DNA of 64,000 nucleotides from the NCBI RefSeq assembly GCF_020524765.1, contig NZ_JAIVLR010000001.1, forward strand, positions 434,001 to 498,000, written 5' to 3'. Below the pieces are notes generated by a model. That model saw nothing but the letters and a program-made list of their open reading frames with translations. It was not told where the DNA came from and did not search any database. This document shows, in pieces, positions 34,191 to 42,336 of the stretch. How positions within the stretch are numbered: the stretch's first letter is position 1; the number at the start of each line of letters is the position of its first letter. Source of the DNA: Qipengyuania gaetbuli. Lineage in GTDB: Bacteria > Pseudomonadota > Alphaproteobacteria > Sphingomonadales > Sphingomonadaceae. The translations under genes were made by a program, and so were the position numbers.

Positions 34191-35036
34191 ATGCCGCAAG
34201 AACCTCTATCCGAGCGCATTCGCCTGAAACTGGTCGATCGCGTGCGCGGCGTGTTCAACGATATCGAGGGCGGCGAACAGCCGGTGCCGGTGTCGGACGA
34301 TGCCCTGTTCGACAAGCATTCGCCCATCCGCATGGTCCATGCCGATATCGTGGCGATGATGGTCGGCGGGATCAGGAGCCTGCTGCTGCAGATGCTCCAT
34401 CCCCATGCGCTTCAGGGCGTGCTCGACCATTCCAACTTCCGCGAGGACATGCACGGGCGCCTGCGCCGCACGGCAAGGTTCATCGCGGTCACGACTTTCG
34501 GCCACCGCGACGATGCGCAGGCGGCGATCGAGCGGGTCAACCGCATCCACGCAGCGGTCGGCGGAACCCTGCCCGACGGCACGCGCTACGAAGCGTCCGA
34601 TCCGCGCACATTGGCCTGGGTCCACGTGGCCGAGGCGACCAGCTTCCTTGCCGCATACCTGCGCCATGTGCGCCCCGACATGCCCGGACACGAACAGGAC
34701 GAATATTACCGCCAGTTCGCCGTCATCGCCCGCGCGCTGGGGGCCGATCCCGTCCCGATGGACCGGCGCGAGGCGGAGGTGCTGTTCCGCGAGCTGCGCG
34801 GCGACTTGCGCGCCTCTCCGCAGGCACGCGAGGTGGCGCAGCTGGTCCTGACGCAAAAGCCCGAAGGCTCGCCGCCCGCAGTCCAGGCCCTGCTCGGCGC
34901 GGAGGCGGTCGCCCTGCTGCCCCCCTTTGCCCGCTCGATGCTGGGGCTCGAGCGCCCGGGCCTTGCCGCGATCCCCGCGCGTGCGGCGACCTGGGGCATG
35001 GGCAAGACGCTGCGATGGGCCTTCCGGCAGAATTGA
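34191..35036 (+). CDS. MpaB-like oxygenase (DUF2236)
   Basis: A 281-residue all-helical protein of the DUF2236/MpaB/latex-clearing-protein superfamily. Seen: [24 protein letters not shown] near the N-terminus, where a conserved His is a likely heme b ligand, [30 protein letters not shown] with a second His, and a C-terminal helix. Some relatives are heme oxygenases acting on polymers or mycophenolic acid; this one has no assigned reaction. It starts a plus-strand set of small enzymes that separates cobS from the J-domain gene. Confidence 0.83.
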   Translation: MPQEPLSERIRLKLVDRVRGVFNDIEGGEQPVPVSDDALFDKHSPIRMVHADIVAMMVGGIRSLLLQMLHPHALQGVLDHSNFREDMHGRLRRTARFIAVTTFGHRDDAQAAIERVNRIHAAVGGTLPDGTRYEASDPRTLAWVHVAEATSFLAAYLRHVRPDMPGHEQDEYYRQFAVIARALGADPVPMDRREAEVLFRELRGDLRASPQAREVAQLVLTQKPEGSPPAVQALLGAEAVALLPPFARSMLGLERPGLAAIPARAATWGMGKTLRWAFRQN

Positions 35037-35087
35037 TGCCGCATTCCAGAATGTTGCTGCTACGCTGCCGGCGAGAGGAGAGTGCCG

Positions 35088-35459
35088 GTGTATGTGAACG
35101 GATTTGTACTCGCCGTCCCAGCTGACAAGAAGGATGCCTATCGCGAGGTCGCCGAGAAGTTCTGGGACATCGCCAAGGACTACGGCGCAAGGTCGCAGGT
35201 CGAATGCTGGGAGGTCGACGTGCCCGACGGGCACACCACCGATTTTCGCCGCGCGGTCAAATGCGAAGAAGGCGAGAAGATCGTGTTCTCATGGGTCACC
35301 TGGGACGACAAGGAAACCGCCGACGCCAGCCACGACAAGATGATGGCCGACCCGCGCATGGCGGAGAATTTCGGCGCGGCCGACGGCAGCGACATGCCCT
35401 TCGACGGCAAGCGCATGATCTACGGCGGGTTCGAACCGCTGGTGTGGAAGGAGGCCTGA
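35088..35459 (+). CDS. DUF1428 family protein
   Basis: A 123-residue protein of the ABM-like ferredoxin-fold DUF1428 family. Seen: the family opening MYVNGFVLAVPADKKDAY and WEVDVPDGHTTDFRRAVKC, EKIVFSWVTWDDKE and DGKRMIYGGFEPLV. Function unknown. The GTG at 35088 is preferred because it gives the family N-terminus and has GAGGAG about 6 bases upstream; a GTG at 35082 would also work. The gene is followed three bases later by a GST-like gene. Confidence 0.85.
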   Translation: MYVNGFVLAVPADKKDAYREVAEKFWDIAKDYGARSQVECWEVDVPDGHTTDFRRAVKCEEGEKIVFSWVTWDDKETADASHDKMMADPRMAENFGAADGSDMPFDGKRMIYGGFEPLVWKEA

Positions 35460-35462
35460 GCC

Positions 35463-36098
35463 ATGGCGCAATACACCTTCTTCACCAATCCGATGAGTCG
35501 GGGCCAGATCGCGCGCTGGGCGCTGCACGAGGTCGGCGCGGACTATGCCACCGAGCTGGTCGACTGGATGAACAAGCCGGCCGGCCTGACTGAGGCCAAT
35601 CCGCTCGGCAAGGTGCCGACGCTCGTCCACCATCACGGGGGCGACCATATCCACGTCGTCACCGAAACCGCGGCGATCTGCCACTACCTTGCCGAAATGC
35701 ACCCCGAGCGGGGCCTGCTTCCCCTGCCCGACGAGAAGGCGGATTACTTCCGCTATTTCTTCTTCGCTGCCGGCCCCGTCGAACAGGCCGTGGTGTCGCG
35801 CGCGATGGGCTGGTCGGTCGACGATCCGCAAAAGCAGGGCATGCTCGGCTACGGCAGTTACGAGCGGGCGATGGACACCTTCGACACGCTGCTGACGGGC
35901 CGAGATTTCGTCTGCGGCGACCGCTTCACCATGGCCGATGTCTATGTCGGCAGCCAGGTCGACTGGGGGCTCAATTTCGGCTCCATCCCCAAGCGCGCCG
36001 TGTTCGAGGATTATGCAGCGCGGCTGCGCGAACGCACGGCCTACAAGGAGGCCAAGGCCATCGACATGGCCCTTATCGAGGAGCAGCAAAATGGGTGA
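35463..36098 (+). CDS. glutathione S-transferase family protein
   Basis: A 211-residue protein with a thioredoxin-like N-terminal domain (TFFTNPMSRGQIARWAL, then NPLGKVPTL and ETAAICHYLAE, typical of the glutathione-binding region) and an all-helical C-terminal domain containing DRFTMADVYVGSQ. A Ser in NPMSRG may take the catalytic role. The substrate is unknown, probably an electrophile. Three bases separate it from DUF1428, and it overlaps the next VOC-family gene by eight bases, so these are co-expressed. Confidence 0.85.
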   Translation: MAQYTFFTNPMSRGQIARWALHEVGADYATELVDWMNKPAGLTEANPLGKVPTLVHHHGGDHIHVVTETAAICHYLAEMHPERGLLPLPDEKADYFRYFFFAAGPVEQAVVSRAMGWSVDDPQKQGMLGYGSYERAMDTFDTLLTGRDFVCGDRFTMADVYVGSQVDWGLNFGSIPKRAVFEDYAARLRERTAYKEAKAIDMALIEEQQNG

Positions 36099-36576
36099 AA
36101 TTTCCAAATTCACCACTGTCCTGTGGTTCGATGGCGACGCCGAAGAGGCTGCGCGCTTCTATGCCGAGACGTTTCCGGACAGTTCGGTCGGCCACGTCTT
36201 CCGCGCGCCGTCCGACTTTCCCGGCGGCAAGAAGGGCGATGCGCTGACGGTCGATTTTACCGTGCTCGGCCGCGCCTTCTCGGGCCTCAACGGCGGCGAC
36301 ATGTTCAAGCCGAACGAAAGCGTCAGCTTCATGGTGTTGACCGAGAACCAGGCCGAGACTGACCGCTACTGGAACGCCATCACCGGCAACGGCGGGAAGG
36401 AAAGCGCTTGCGGTTGGTGCAAGGACAAATGGGGCTTCAACTGGCAGATAACGCCGCGCACCCTGCTCGAAGCGAACCAGGCGGGCGGCGACGAAGCCAA
36501 ACGCGCCTTCGAAGCGATGATGACGATGGGCAAGATCGATGTCGCTGCGATCGATGCGGCCAGAAAAGGCAATTGA
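36091..36576 (+). CDS. VOC-family protein, PhnB-like (3-demethylubiquinone-9 3-methyltransferase-like domain)
   Basis: A 161-residue vicinal-oxygen-chelate fold protein. Seen: TVLWFDGDAEEAARFYAETFP and VDFTVLGRAFSGLNGGDMFK, the family's repeated beta-alpha units, then ESACGWCKDKWGFNWQITP near the C-terminus, a segment shared by PhnB-like proteins. The reaction is not known. It overlaps the GST gene by eight bases and is followed immediately by an SRPBCC gene. Confidence 0.85.
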   Translation: MGEISKFTTVLWFDGDAEEAARFYAETFPDSSVGHVFRAPSDFPGGKKGDALTVDFTVLGRAFSGLNGGDMFKPNESVSFMVLTENQAETDRYWNAITGNGGKESACGWCKDKWGFNWQITPRTLLEANQAGGDEAKRAFEAMMTMGKIDVAAIDAARKGN

Positions 36577-36577
36577 C

Positions 36578-37018
36578 GTGAACGAAATCACCGTCACCCG
36601 CTTCATCGCGGCCCCGCCGGAAAAGGTCTGGGACGTGATGGCCAACCGGCAGGAAGAATGGTGGTGCCCCCGCCCCTGGTCGATCGAGATGATCGCGCAG
36701 GAACGCCGCCCGGGCGGTCGCAGCGCCATGATCATGCGCGGACCCGAGGGCGAGGAAATGCCGCAGGAAGGTATCTTCCTCGCGTGGGAGGAAGGCCGCC
36801 GTTTCGTCACCACCGATGCGGTCACCAGCGACTTCCGACCGGCCGGTCCCTTCATGGTCGGGATCTGGGAAATCGAGCCCGAGGGCGGCGGCACGCGCTA
36901 CACCGCCAGCGCCCGTCACTGGAGCGAGGAAACCATGCGGCAGCATGCCGAGATGGGTTTCGAGGAAGGGTGGAGCGCCTGCGCCGCCCAGCTCGCGGAG
37001 CTGTGCGAAGGCGGCTGA
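36578..37018 (+). CDS. SRPBCC domain protein (AHSA1-like)
   Basis: A 146-residue START-like hydrophobic-pocket protein. Seen: VTRFIAAPPEKVWDVM at the N-terminus, EEWWCPRPWSIEM, and a C-terminal helix HWSEETMRQHAEMGFEEGW, typical of AHSA1-type SRPBCC domains that follow VOC/PhnB genes in many bacteria. Start is a GTG two bases after the VOC stop. Ligand unknown. Its 3' end abuts the convergent J-domain gene. Confidence 0.85.
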   Translation: MNEITVTRFIAAPPEKVWDVMANRQEEWWCPRPWSIEMIAQERRPGGRSAMIMRGPEGEEMPQEGIFLAWEEGRRFVTTDAVTSDFRPAGPFMVGIWEIEPEGGGTRYTASARHWSEETMRQHAEMGFEEGWSACAAQLAELCEGG

Positions 37019-37612
37019 TCAGGCGATCGCGCGGCTCTTGCGCAGGGTCTGGTAAGCTTCGACCACCTTGCCCAGCCGCGCCTCGTGGGTGCGGTCGCCG
37101 CCATTGCGGTCGGGGTGGTAGCGGCGCACCAGTTCGGAATAGCGCCGCCTCAGCCTGGTGCGGTCAACGTCCAGCCCGAGGCCCATCGTGTCGAGCGCCT
37201 CTGCCTCTTCCCGGCTAAAGCGTCCGTCCATCGCCATCTCGGCCTGCCTACGCGCACGGCTCTTGATGCCGTTGGCGCGCGCCGAGATCGCTTCCAGCGG
37301 GTCGTCGTAATCGGCCCAGCGCGGCATTCCGTCGACGCCGGCAGTGGGACGGAAGCTCGGGCTTTCGGTGCGCCAGCCGCTCGCCGGGGCCTGCGCCTCG
37401 AGGATTTCCTCTGCCGTCATGCCTTCGAACCAGTCGTATCCGGCATTGAATTCCCGCACGTGCTCCAGGCACATCCAGCGCCAGCTGCCCGGCCCGTCGA
37501 AGCCGTGCCCGGCCGTGCCCGGAGCGCGGAATTCGCCTGCCTCGGTGCAGGCGGGATGATCGCAGGTTCTTCCTTCGGCTTCGTGCCGTCCGTGAAACTT
37601 TGTCTGGCGCAT
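37019..37612 (-). CDS. J-domain protein (DnaJ-like)
   Basis: A 197-residue cytosolic protein whose C-terminal part is a J domain with the HPD motif (RRYHPDRNGG, about residue 170) that stimulates DnaK ATPase. The N-terminal region has two Cys-containing segments (TCDHPACTEAGEFRAP and WMCLEHVREFNAGYDWFEGM) typical of the alphaproteobacterial J-domain protein found beside bolA and cobS. It is divergent from bolA across 60 bases. In this genome it is split from cobS by five plus-strand genes. Confidence 0.87.
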   Translation of the reverse strand: MRQTKFHGRHEAEGRTCDHPACTEAGEFRAPGTAGHGFDGPGSWRWMCLEHVREFNAGYDWFEGMTAEEILEAQAPASGWRTESPSFRPTAGVDGMPRWADYDDPLEAISARANGIKSRARRQAEMAMDGRFSREEAEALDTMGLGLDVDRTRLRRRYSELVRRYHPDRNGGDRTHEARLGKVVEAYQTLRKSRAIA

Positions 37613-37672
37613 TCGTTCTAGGATGGGGAGCGAAACGCTGTATGGGAAGAGGCAGCAAGGAGAAGCGAACGC

Positions 37673-37945
37673 ATGGCAGGACCGGTTCAGCAGGAGATGG
37701 AACGGCTTTTGACCGCGGCTTTCGCGCCTACGCGCCTCGAAGTGATCAACGACAGCGCGAAGCACCACGGCCATGCCGGCGACGACGGCAGCGGCGAATC
37801 GCATTTCACCGTCGTGATCGAGGCACCCGCCTTTGCCGGAAAGAGCCGCCTCGAGCGCCAGCGCATGGTCAACCGCGCGCTGGGCGACATTCCGGGCGAG
37901 CGCGTCCACGCCCTCTCCATCCAGGCATCCGCACCGACACCATAA
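37673..37945 (+). CDS. bolA: BolA family protein
   Basis: A 90-residue BolA-fold protein that partners monothiol glutaredoxins in iron-sulfur handling and affects cell shape. Seen: LEVINDSAKHHGHAGD with the conserved His, HFTVVIEAPAFAGKSRLERQRMV (read in parts), and ALGDIPGERVHALSI. The start follows GGAGAAGCGAACG. Divergent from the J-domain gene; the pirin gene follows 10 bases downstream on the same strand. Confidence 0.92.
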   Translation: MAGPVQQEMERLLTAAFAPTRLEVINDSAKHHGHAGDDGSGESHFTVVIEAPAFAGKSRLERQRMVNRALGDIPGERVHALSIQASAPTP

Positions 37946-37955
37946 GGGAACCGAA

Positions 37956-38846
37956 ATGAGCCAGATCGACCTGACGCTTACGCCGACAACCCACGACCTC
38001 GGCCAGTTCGAGGTCCGACGGGTTCTCCCGGCCAAGAAGCGGACGATGGTCGGTCCCTTCATCTTCGTCGACCAGTTCGGGCCTGCGCAGCTCGACCTCG
38101 GCACGGGCATGGACGTGCGCCCGCATCCGCACATCAATCTCGCCACCGTGACCTGGCTGTTCGAGGGCGCGATCGAGCACCGCGACAGTATCGGCAGCGT
38201 CTCGACCATCCGTCCGGGGCAGGTCAACCTGATGACCGCCGGGCGCGGCATCGTGCATTCCGAACGCTCGCCCGCGGCAGAGCGCAAGGCGGGGCCCAAG
38301 CTCTACGGCATGCAGACCTGGCTCGCCCTGCCCGACGGGCGCGAGGAAATCGACCCGGCCTTCGAGGCGGTGACCGAACTTCCCATCGTCGAGGACGGGC
38401 GCGCCCGGGCCATCGTCATCATGGGCGAGCTGTGGGGCGAACGCGCGCCGACCACCACCTATGCCGACACCATCTATGCCGAGATCATGCTGGAAGCGGG
38501 CGGCGCCATCCCGATCGAGGAAGACGCTGACGAACGCGCGCTGATGCTGGTCGGCGGCGAGGCGAGCGTCGACGGGCACGAGCTGGAGCAATACACGCTC
38601 AACATCCTCCAGCCCGGCCGCGACATGACGCTGGAAAGCAGGACCGGTGCGCGCGTCATGCTGCTGGGCGGCGAGGCGTTCGAGACCAAGCGTCATGCCT
38701 GGTGGAACTTCGTCAGCTCGCGCCGCGAGCGCATCCAGCAAGCCAAGGAAGACTGGCGCAACCACCGCTTCCCGGAAATCCCGGGCGATAGCGACGAGCG
38801 CATCGAACTGCCGGAAGGCGAGCCGAAGACCGTTACCTATCCTTGA
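37956..38846 (+). CDS. pirin family protein
   Basis: A 296-residue bicupin. Seen: RVLPAKKRTMVGPFIFVDQFGPA, the metal-binding motif DVRPHPHINLATVTWLFEG with the HxH pair and a following Glu, and NLMTAGRGIVHSERS. In some bacteria pirins are quercetin 2,3-dioxygenase-like or regulate pyruvate dehydrogenase; the role here is unknown. It follows bolA by 10 bases with a GGGAA ribosome site. A GTG/ATG-initiated longer frame reaching back to 37833 overlaps bolA and is not supported. Confidence 0.9.
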   Translation: MSQIDLTLTPTTHDLGQFEVRRVLPAKKRTMVGPFIFVDQFGPAQLDLGTGMDVRPHPHINLATVTWLFEGAIEHRDSIGSVSTIRPGQVNLMTAGRGIVHSERSPAAERKAGPKLYGMQTWLALPDGREEIDPAFEAVTELPIVEDGRARAIVIMGELWGERAPTTTYADTIYAEIMLEAGGAIPIEEDADERALMLVGGEASVDGHELEQYTLNILQPGRDMTLESRTGARVMLLGGEAFETKRHAWWNFVSSRRERIQQAKEDWRNHRFPEIPGDSDERIELPEGEPKTVTYP

Positions 38847-38856
38847 GGGGGACCAC

Positions 38857-39672
38857 ATGAGTTTCGAGGGAAAGACCGCCTGGATCACCGGCGCATCGAG
38901 CGGGATCGGGGCCGCGCTGGCGAAGGAATGGGCCGCGCGCGGTGCAGCAATCATCCTGTCGGGCCGCGACGAGGCGCGCCTTGCCGAAGTCGCCGCCAGC
39001 CTGCCCACCGAAACGCTCCTCCTGCCCTTCGACGTGCGCGACGAAGCCGCAATGCAGGCCGCGACGGACAAGGCCACCGGCTGGAAGGGCCATGTCGATA
39101 TCTTCGTTGCCAATGCCGGAATTTCGCAGCGCAGCCCGGCGGTCGACACCGCGATGCAGGTCTACCGCGACATCATCGAGGTCGACCTCACCGCGCAGAT
39201 CGCCGCGACGCAGGCCTTGCTGCCGCATTTCACCGCGCGCGGCAGCGGGCATTTGATGTTCATCTCCTCCATCGCGGGCAAGGTCGGCGTGCCCATGCGC
39301 ACGGCCTATTGCGCAGCCAAACACGGCCTCATCGGCTATGCCGACGCGCTGCGCGGCGAATTGTCGCAGAGCGGCGTCGCCGTCCACGTCGTGTGCCCCG
39401 GATCGGTCGCGACCGATGTCAGCCGGAACGCACTGACTGCCGACGGCAGCAAGCGCGGACGCAGCGACAAGGTCATCGACAACGGCATCCCCCCGCAAGA
39501 GGCCGCCCGCCGTATCATCGACGCAGTCGAAGCGGGCGAGCGCGAGATCATCGTGGCCGAAGGCATGGAGCAGGCGATGGGCGAAAGCCGCCGCACGCCC
39601 GATGCCATGTTCGACCAGGTCGCCGCCATGGTGGCCGCGGGCTACATGGAAAAGATGCAGGCGGAAGACTGA
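38857..39672 (+). CDS. short-chain dehydrogenase/reductase (SDR)
   Basis: A 271-residue classical SDR. Seen: the NAD(P)-binding GASSGIGAA, NAGISQRS, the catalytic Ser-Tyr-Lys arrangement in FISSIAG and AYCAAKHGLIG, and PGSVATDVSRNA. The substrate is unknown. A strong GAGGGGG ribosome site precedes the ATG by 5 bases. The stop shares its last base with the ATG of the next alpha/beta hydrolase gene (TGATG), so the two are translationally coupled and probably act on related substrates. Confidence 0.9.
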   Translation: MSFEGKTAWITGASSGIGAALAKEWAARGAAIILSGRDEARLAEVAASLPTETLLLPFDVRDEAAMQAATDKATGWKGHVDIFVANAGISQRSPAVDTAMQVYRDIIEVDLTAQIAATQALLPHFTARGSGHLMFISSIAGKVGVPMRTAYCAAKHGLIGYADALRGELSQSGVAVHVVCPGSVATDVSRNALTADGSKRGRSDKVIDNGIPPQEAARRIIDAVEAGEREIIVAEGMEQAMGESRRTPDAMFDQVAAMVAAGYMEKMQAED

Positions 39673-40574
39673 TGGACTGGCCTCAGACCCGCGTCACGCT
39701 CGCCAACGGCATCGAGCTCGACACCGTCGACACCGGCCCGCGCGATGCGCCGGTGCTCATTTTCTTGCACGGCTTTCCCGAAAGCCACCGGACCTGGCGC
39801 CACCAGATCGCCCATTTCGAGGACCGCTACCGCTGCATCGCCGCCGACCAGCGGGGTTATCGCGGCTCGTCCAAGCCCGAAGGCGTGGACAGCTACACGC
39901 CCGACAAGATCGTGGGCGACGTCTTCCTGCTGGCGGACGCGCTGGGCGTCGACACCTTCACCATCGTCGGCCACGACTGGGGCGGCGCGATCGCCTGGGG
40001 CGTGGCGATGGCAGGCCAGATGACCGGCAAGGTCACGCGCGCGGTCGTCGCCAACGCACCGCACCACGCGGTCTTCCAGAAGCTGCTCTACACCTCCCCC
40101 GTCCAGCGCGAGGCGAGCCAGTACATGCGCGGTTTCCGCGATCCGGCGAAGGAGGCGCTGGTGCAGGAGAAAGGCCTCTTCGGTATCCTCGAGGATCAGA
40201 TCCGCTGGGACGCGCCCGACAAGATGGAACCGGCAGAGCGCATGCGCCTGCTGGAGGACTGGCAGGACCGCGACGCGGCCATCGCCATGCTCAACTGGTA
40301 CCGCGCCAGCCCGATCGACATCCCGCCGCTCGATGCGCCCTATGAAGTGCCCGAAGGCTGGGCGCCCGCGCCCTTCCCGCCGATTACCATCCCGACGCTG
40401 GTAATCTGGGCACAGGACGACCTCGCCCTGCCGCCAGAGAATACCGACGAGCTGGACCGGCACGTGTCCGACCTGACGCTGGTGAAGGTGCCCGATTGCG
40501 GCCACTTCGTGCCGTGGGAAGCGCCCGATGCGGTCAATTCCGCGATGGAGGAATTCTTCGCGCGTACCGGTTAG
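39672..40574 (+). CDS. alpha/beta hydrolase, epoxide hydrolase-like
   Basis: A 300-residue hydrolase. Seen: HGFPESHRTWRHQI, the Asp nucleophile in VGHDWGGAIAW (about residue 100), a cap domain, the acid residue near IWAQDDLALP, and the catalytic His in CGHFVPWE. The Asp nucleophile points to epoxide hydrolase or dehalogenase chemistry. It is related in architecture to the hydrolase at 17952-18917 but differs in cap and length. Co-translated with the SDR upstream; convergent with the DUF2332 gene, overlapping it by four bases. Confidence 0.88.
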   Translation: MDWPQTRVTLANGIELDTVDTGPRDAPVLIFLHGFPESHRTWRHQIAHFEDRYRCIAADQRGYRGSSKPEGVDSYTPDKIVGDVFLLADALGVDTFTIVGHDWGGAIAWGVAMAGQMTGKVTRAVVANAPHHAVFQKLLYTSPVQREASQYMRGFRDPAKEALVQEKGLFGILEDQIRWDAPDKMEPAERMRLLEDWQDRDAAIAMLNWYRASPIDIPPLDAPYEVPEGWAPAPFPPITIPTLVIWAQDDLALPPENTDELDRHVSDLTLVKVPDCGHFVPWEAPDAVNSAMEEFFARTG

Positions 40575-41638
40575 CCGCCGAGCCACTCCACCCACGCGCC
40601 GTGGGGATGTGCATTGGCGAGATGCACCAGGCTCTCCCCGCCGGGCCAGTAACGCACCTTGAGTTCGTGGGCGAAAGTCTCGCGATTGGTTTCGAGGCTG
40701 ACATGGGCGAAGGGGTGATCCGCATCCGCACGCGCGCCAGCTTCCTGCATCGCCGCCTCGATCCGCGCCTGTGTCGCATCAGGCAGGTACTGCCACATGA
40801 TCGAATGGGCGAGCACGCGGGTGACGCCTGCCTCCTGCTCGCGCGCCAGTTCCTGCTCGACCCAGTCGCCTGCATCCATGCGCTCGATGTCTGGCGGCAT
40901 CTGCCTGGCGAGCGCAATCGCGGCATCGATCCGCGCCATGCGGCCGGTCGCCTCGGGCCAGACGTAGCTCTTGAGGCGCAGCGCCTCGGCCTCGTCGGTC
41001 AGGTCGACCGGCGCGATGTCGCTACCGCGCGCATCGGCGAACTCGATGGCAGTGGCAGGCGGCGGATTGCCGCGCCATTCGGGGGCAATCCGCATCCGGC
41101 TGGCCGACGGGCCCGTCTCGACCCCGCCGAGATCGTAGTGATAGCGGCCCATCATCGTGTTGATGCCCGCGCTCGCCCCGATTTCGAGGAATTCGAAGCG
41201 CGGCGTCGTCCGCCCGTCCGCCAGCCACAACAGTGCCGCGGCAAAGCTGGCCGAGCGGCCCGCCTCGTTGGTCTGCGGCGGCCCGTCGAGCCACGGCATC
41301 AGGCGCGCGTCATGCGCCTCCACGATCTCCAGCAGCAGCGCATCGACATCGGCCTGCGAGGCGACGCGTCCGGCATAGACGTCCGCCAGCCGCGGCTCCT
41401 CTCCCGTCAGCAGCAAGTTATGGATGCCGCCCGCTATACGCAGCGGCATGGCATCGCGCAGCGACAGTCCCTGCCAGGCGAAAATTCGCCGCGCGGTGGC
41501 CGCATCGCTCCCCTCCAGCGCCAGCAGTGCGCGGACCACCATCGCCGTTCCGGGAGCGCCGGCATTCTCGGCATGGCGGGCCTGCCATTCGATGGCTTCC
41601 GGCACCGATACGATTTCCATTACCGCGCCGTCAGCCAT
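40571..41638 (-). CDS. DUF2332 family protein
   Basis: A 355-residue protein of the DUF2332 family. Seen: [22 protein letters not shown] near the N-terminus, [55 protein letters not shown], and a C-terminal HSIMWQYLP and [17 protein letters not shown]. The GASAGIN segment and its strand resemble a SAM-binding Rossmann motif, but no reaction is proven. It is divergent from hisG with 44 bases between starts. Confidence 0.87.
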   Translation of the reverse strand: MADGAVMEIVSVPEAIEWQARHAENAGAPGTAMVVRALLALEGSDAATARRIFAWQGLSLRDAMPLRIAGGIHNLLLTGEEPRLADVYAGRVASQADVDALLLEIVEAHDARLMPWLDGPPQTNEAGRSASFAAALLWLADGRTTPRFEFLEIGASAGINTMMGRYHYDLGGVETGPSASRMRIAPEWRGNPPPATAIEFADARGSDIAPVDLTDEAEALRLKSYVWPEATGRMARIDAAIALARQMPPDIERMDAGDWVEQELAREQEAGVTRVLAHSIMWQYLPDATQARIEAAMQEAGARADADHPFAHVSLETNRETFAHELKVRYWPGGESLVHLANAHPHGAWVEWLGG

Positions 41639-41682
41639 ATGCGTTGCCCTTTCTGCCTCGTGTCACTATCTGCCGCCACGCA

Positions 41683-42336
41683 ATGACCAACAGCCTGACC
41701 TTTGCCATTCCCAAGGGGCGCATCCTCGACGAGGCGCTGCCCGTGATGGCGCGTGCCGGGGTGGTGCCCGAGGATGGCTTTCACGACAAGGCCAACCGCT
41801 CGCTCACCTTCGCCACGACGCGCGACGACATGCGGCTGATCCGCGTGCGCGCCTTCGACGTAGCGACTTTCGTGGCGCATGGCGCAGCGCAACTGGGCAT
41901 CGTCGGGTCCGACGTGATCGAGGAGTTCGACTATGCCGAACTCTACGCGCCGGTCGATCTCGACATCGGCCACTGCCATCTCGCCGTGGCGGAGCCGAAG
42001 GGCGCGCAAGACACCGGCAGCGCCAGCCACCTGCGCGTTGCGACCAAGTATCCCAACATCACCCGCCGCCATTTCGAGCGGATGGGCATCCAGGCCGAGT
42101 GCGTGAAGCTGAACGGGGCGATGGAAATCGCGCCGGAACTGGGACTTGCAGGCCGCATCGTCGACCTCGTCTCGACTGGCACGACGCTGCGCGAGAACGG
42201 GCTCGTCGAAACCAGCCGCATCATGGACATTTCCGCGCGCCTGATCGTCAACCGCGCCGCGCTGAAGACCGATCCGCGCGTCGCCGCACTGGTCGAAACC
42301 TTCCGCGCCATCAGCGAAGAGCGGAGCGCCGCCTGA
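41683..42336 (+). CDS. hisG: ATP phosphoribosyltransferase, short form
   Basis: HisG joins ATP and PRPP in the first step of histidine synthesis. Its 217 residues are the short catalytic form lacking the C-terminal regulatory (ACT-like) domain, which in other bacteria requires the partner HisZ. Seen: [26 protein letters not shown], and [18 protein letters not shown] with the PRPP loop. HisZ is not encoded in this window. The stop shares a base with the hisD ATG (TGATG). Confidence 0.95.
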   Translation: MTNSLTFAIPKGRILDEALPVMARAGVVPEDGFHDKANRSLTFATTRDDMRLIRVRAFDVATFVAHGAAQLGIVGSDVIEEFDYAELYAPVDLDIGHCHLAVAEPKGAQDTGSASHLRVATKYPNITRRHFERMGIQAECVKLNGAMEIAPELGLAGRIVDLVSTGTTLRENGLVETSRIMDISARLIVNRAALKTDPRVAALVETFRAISEERSAA

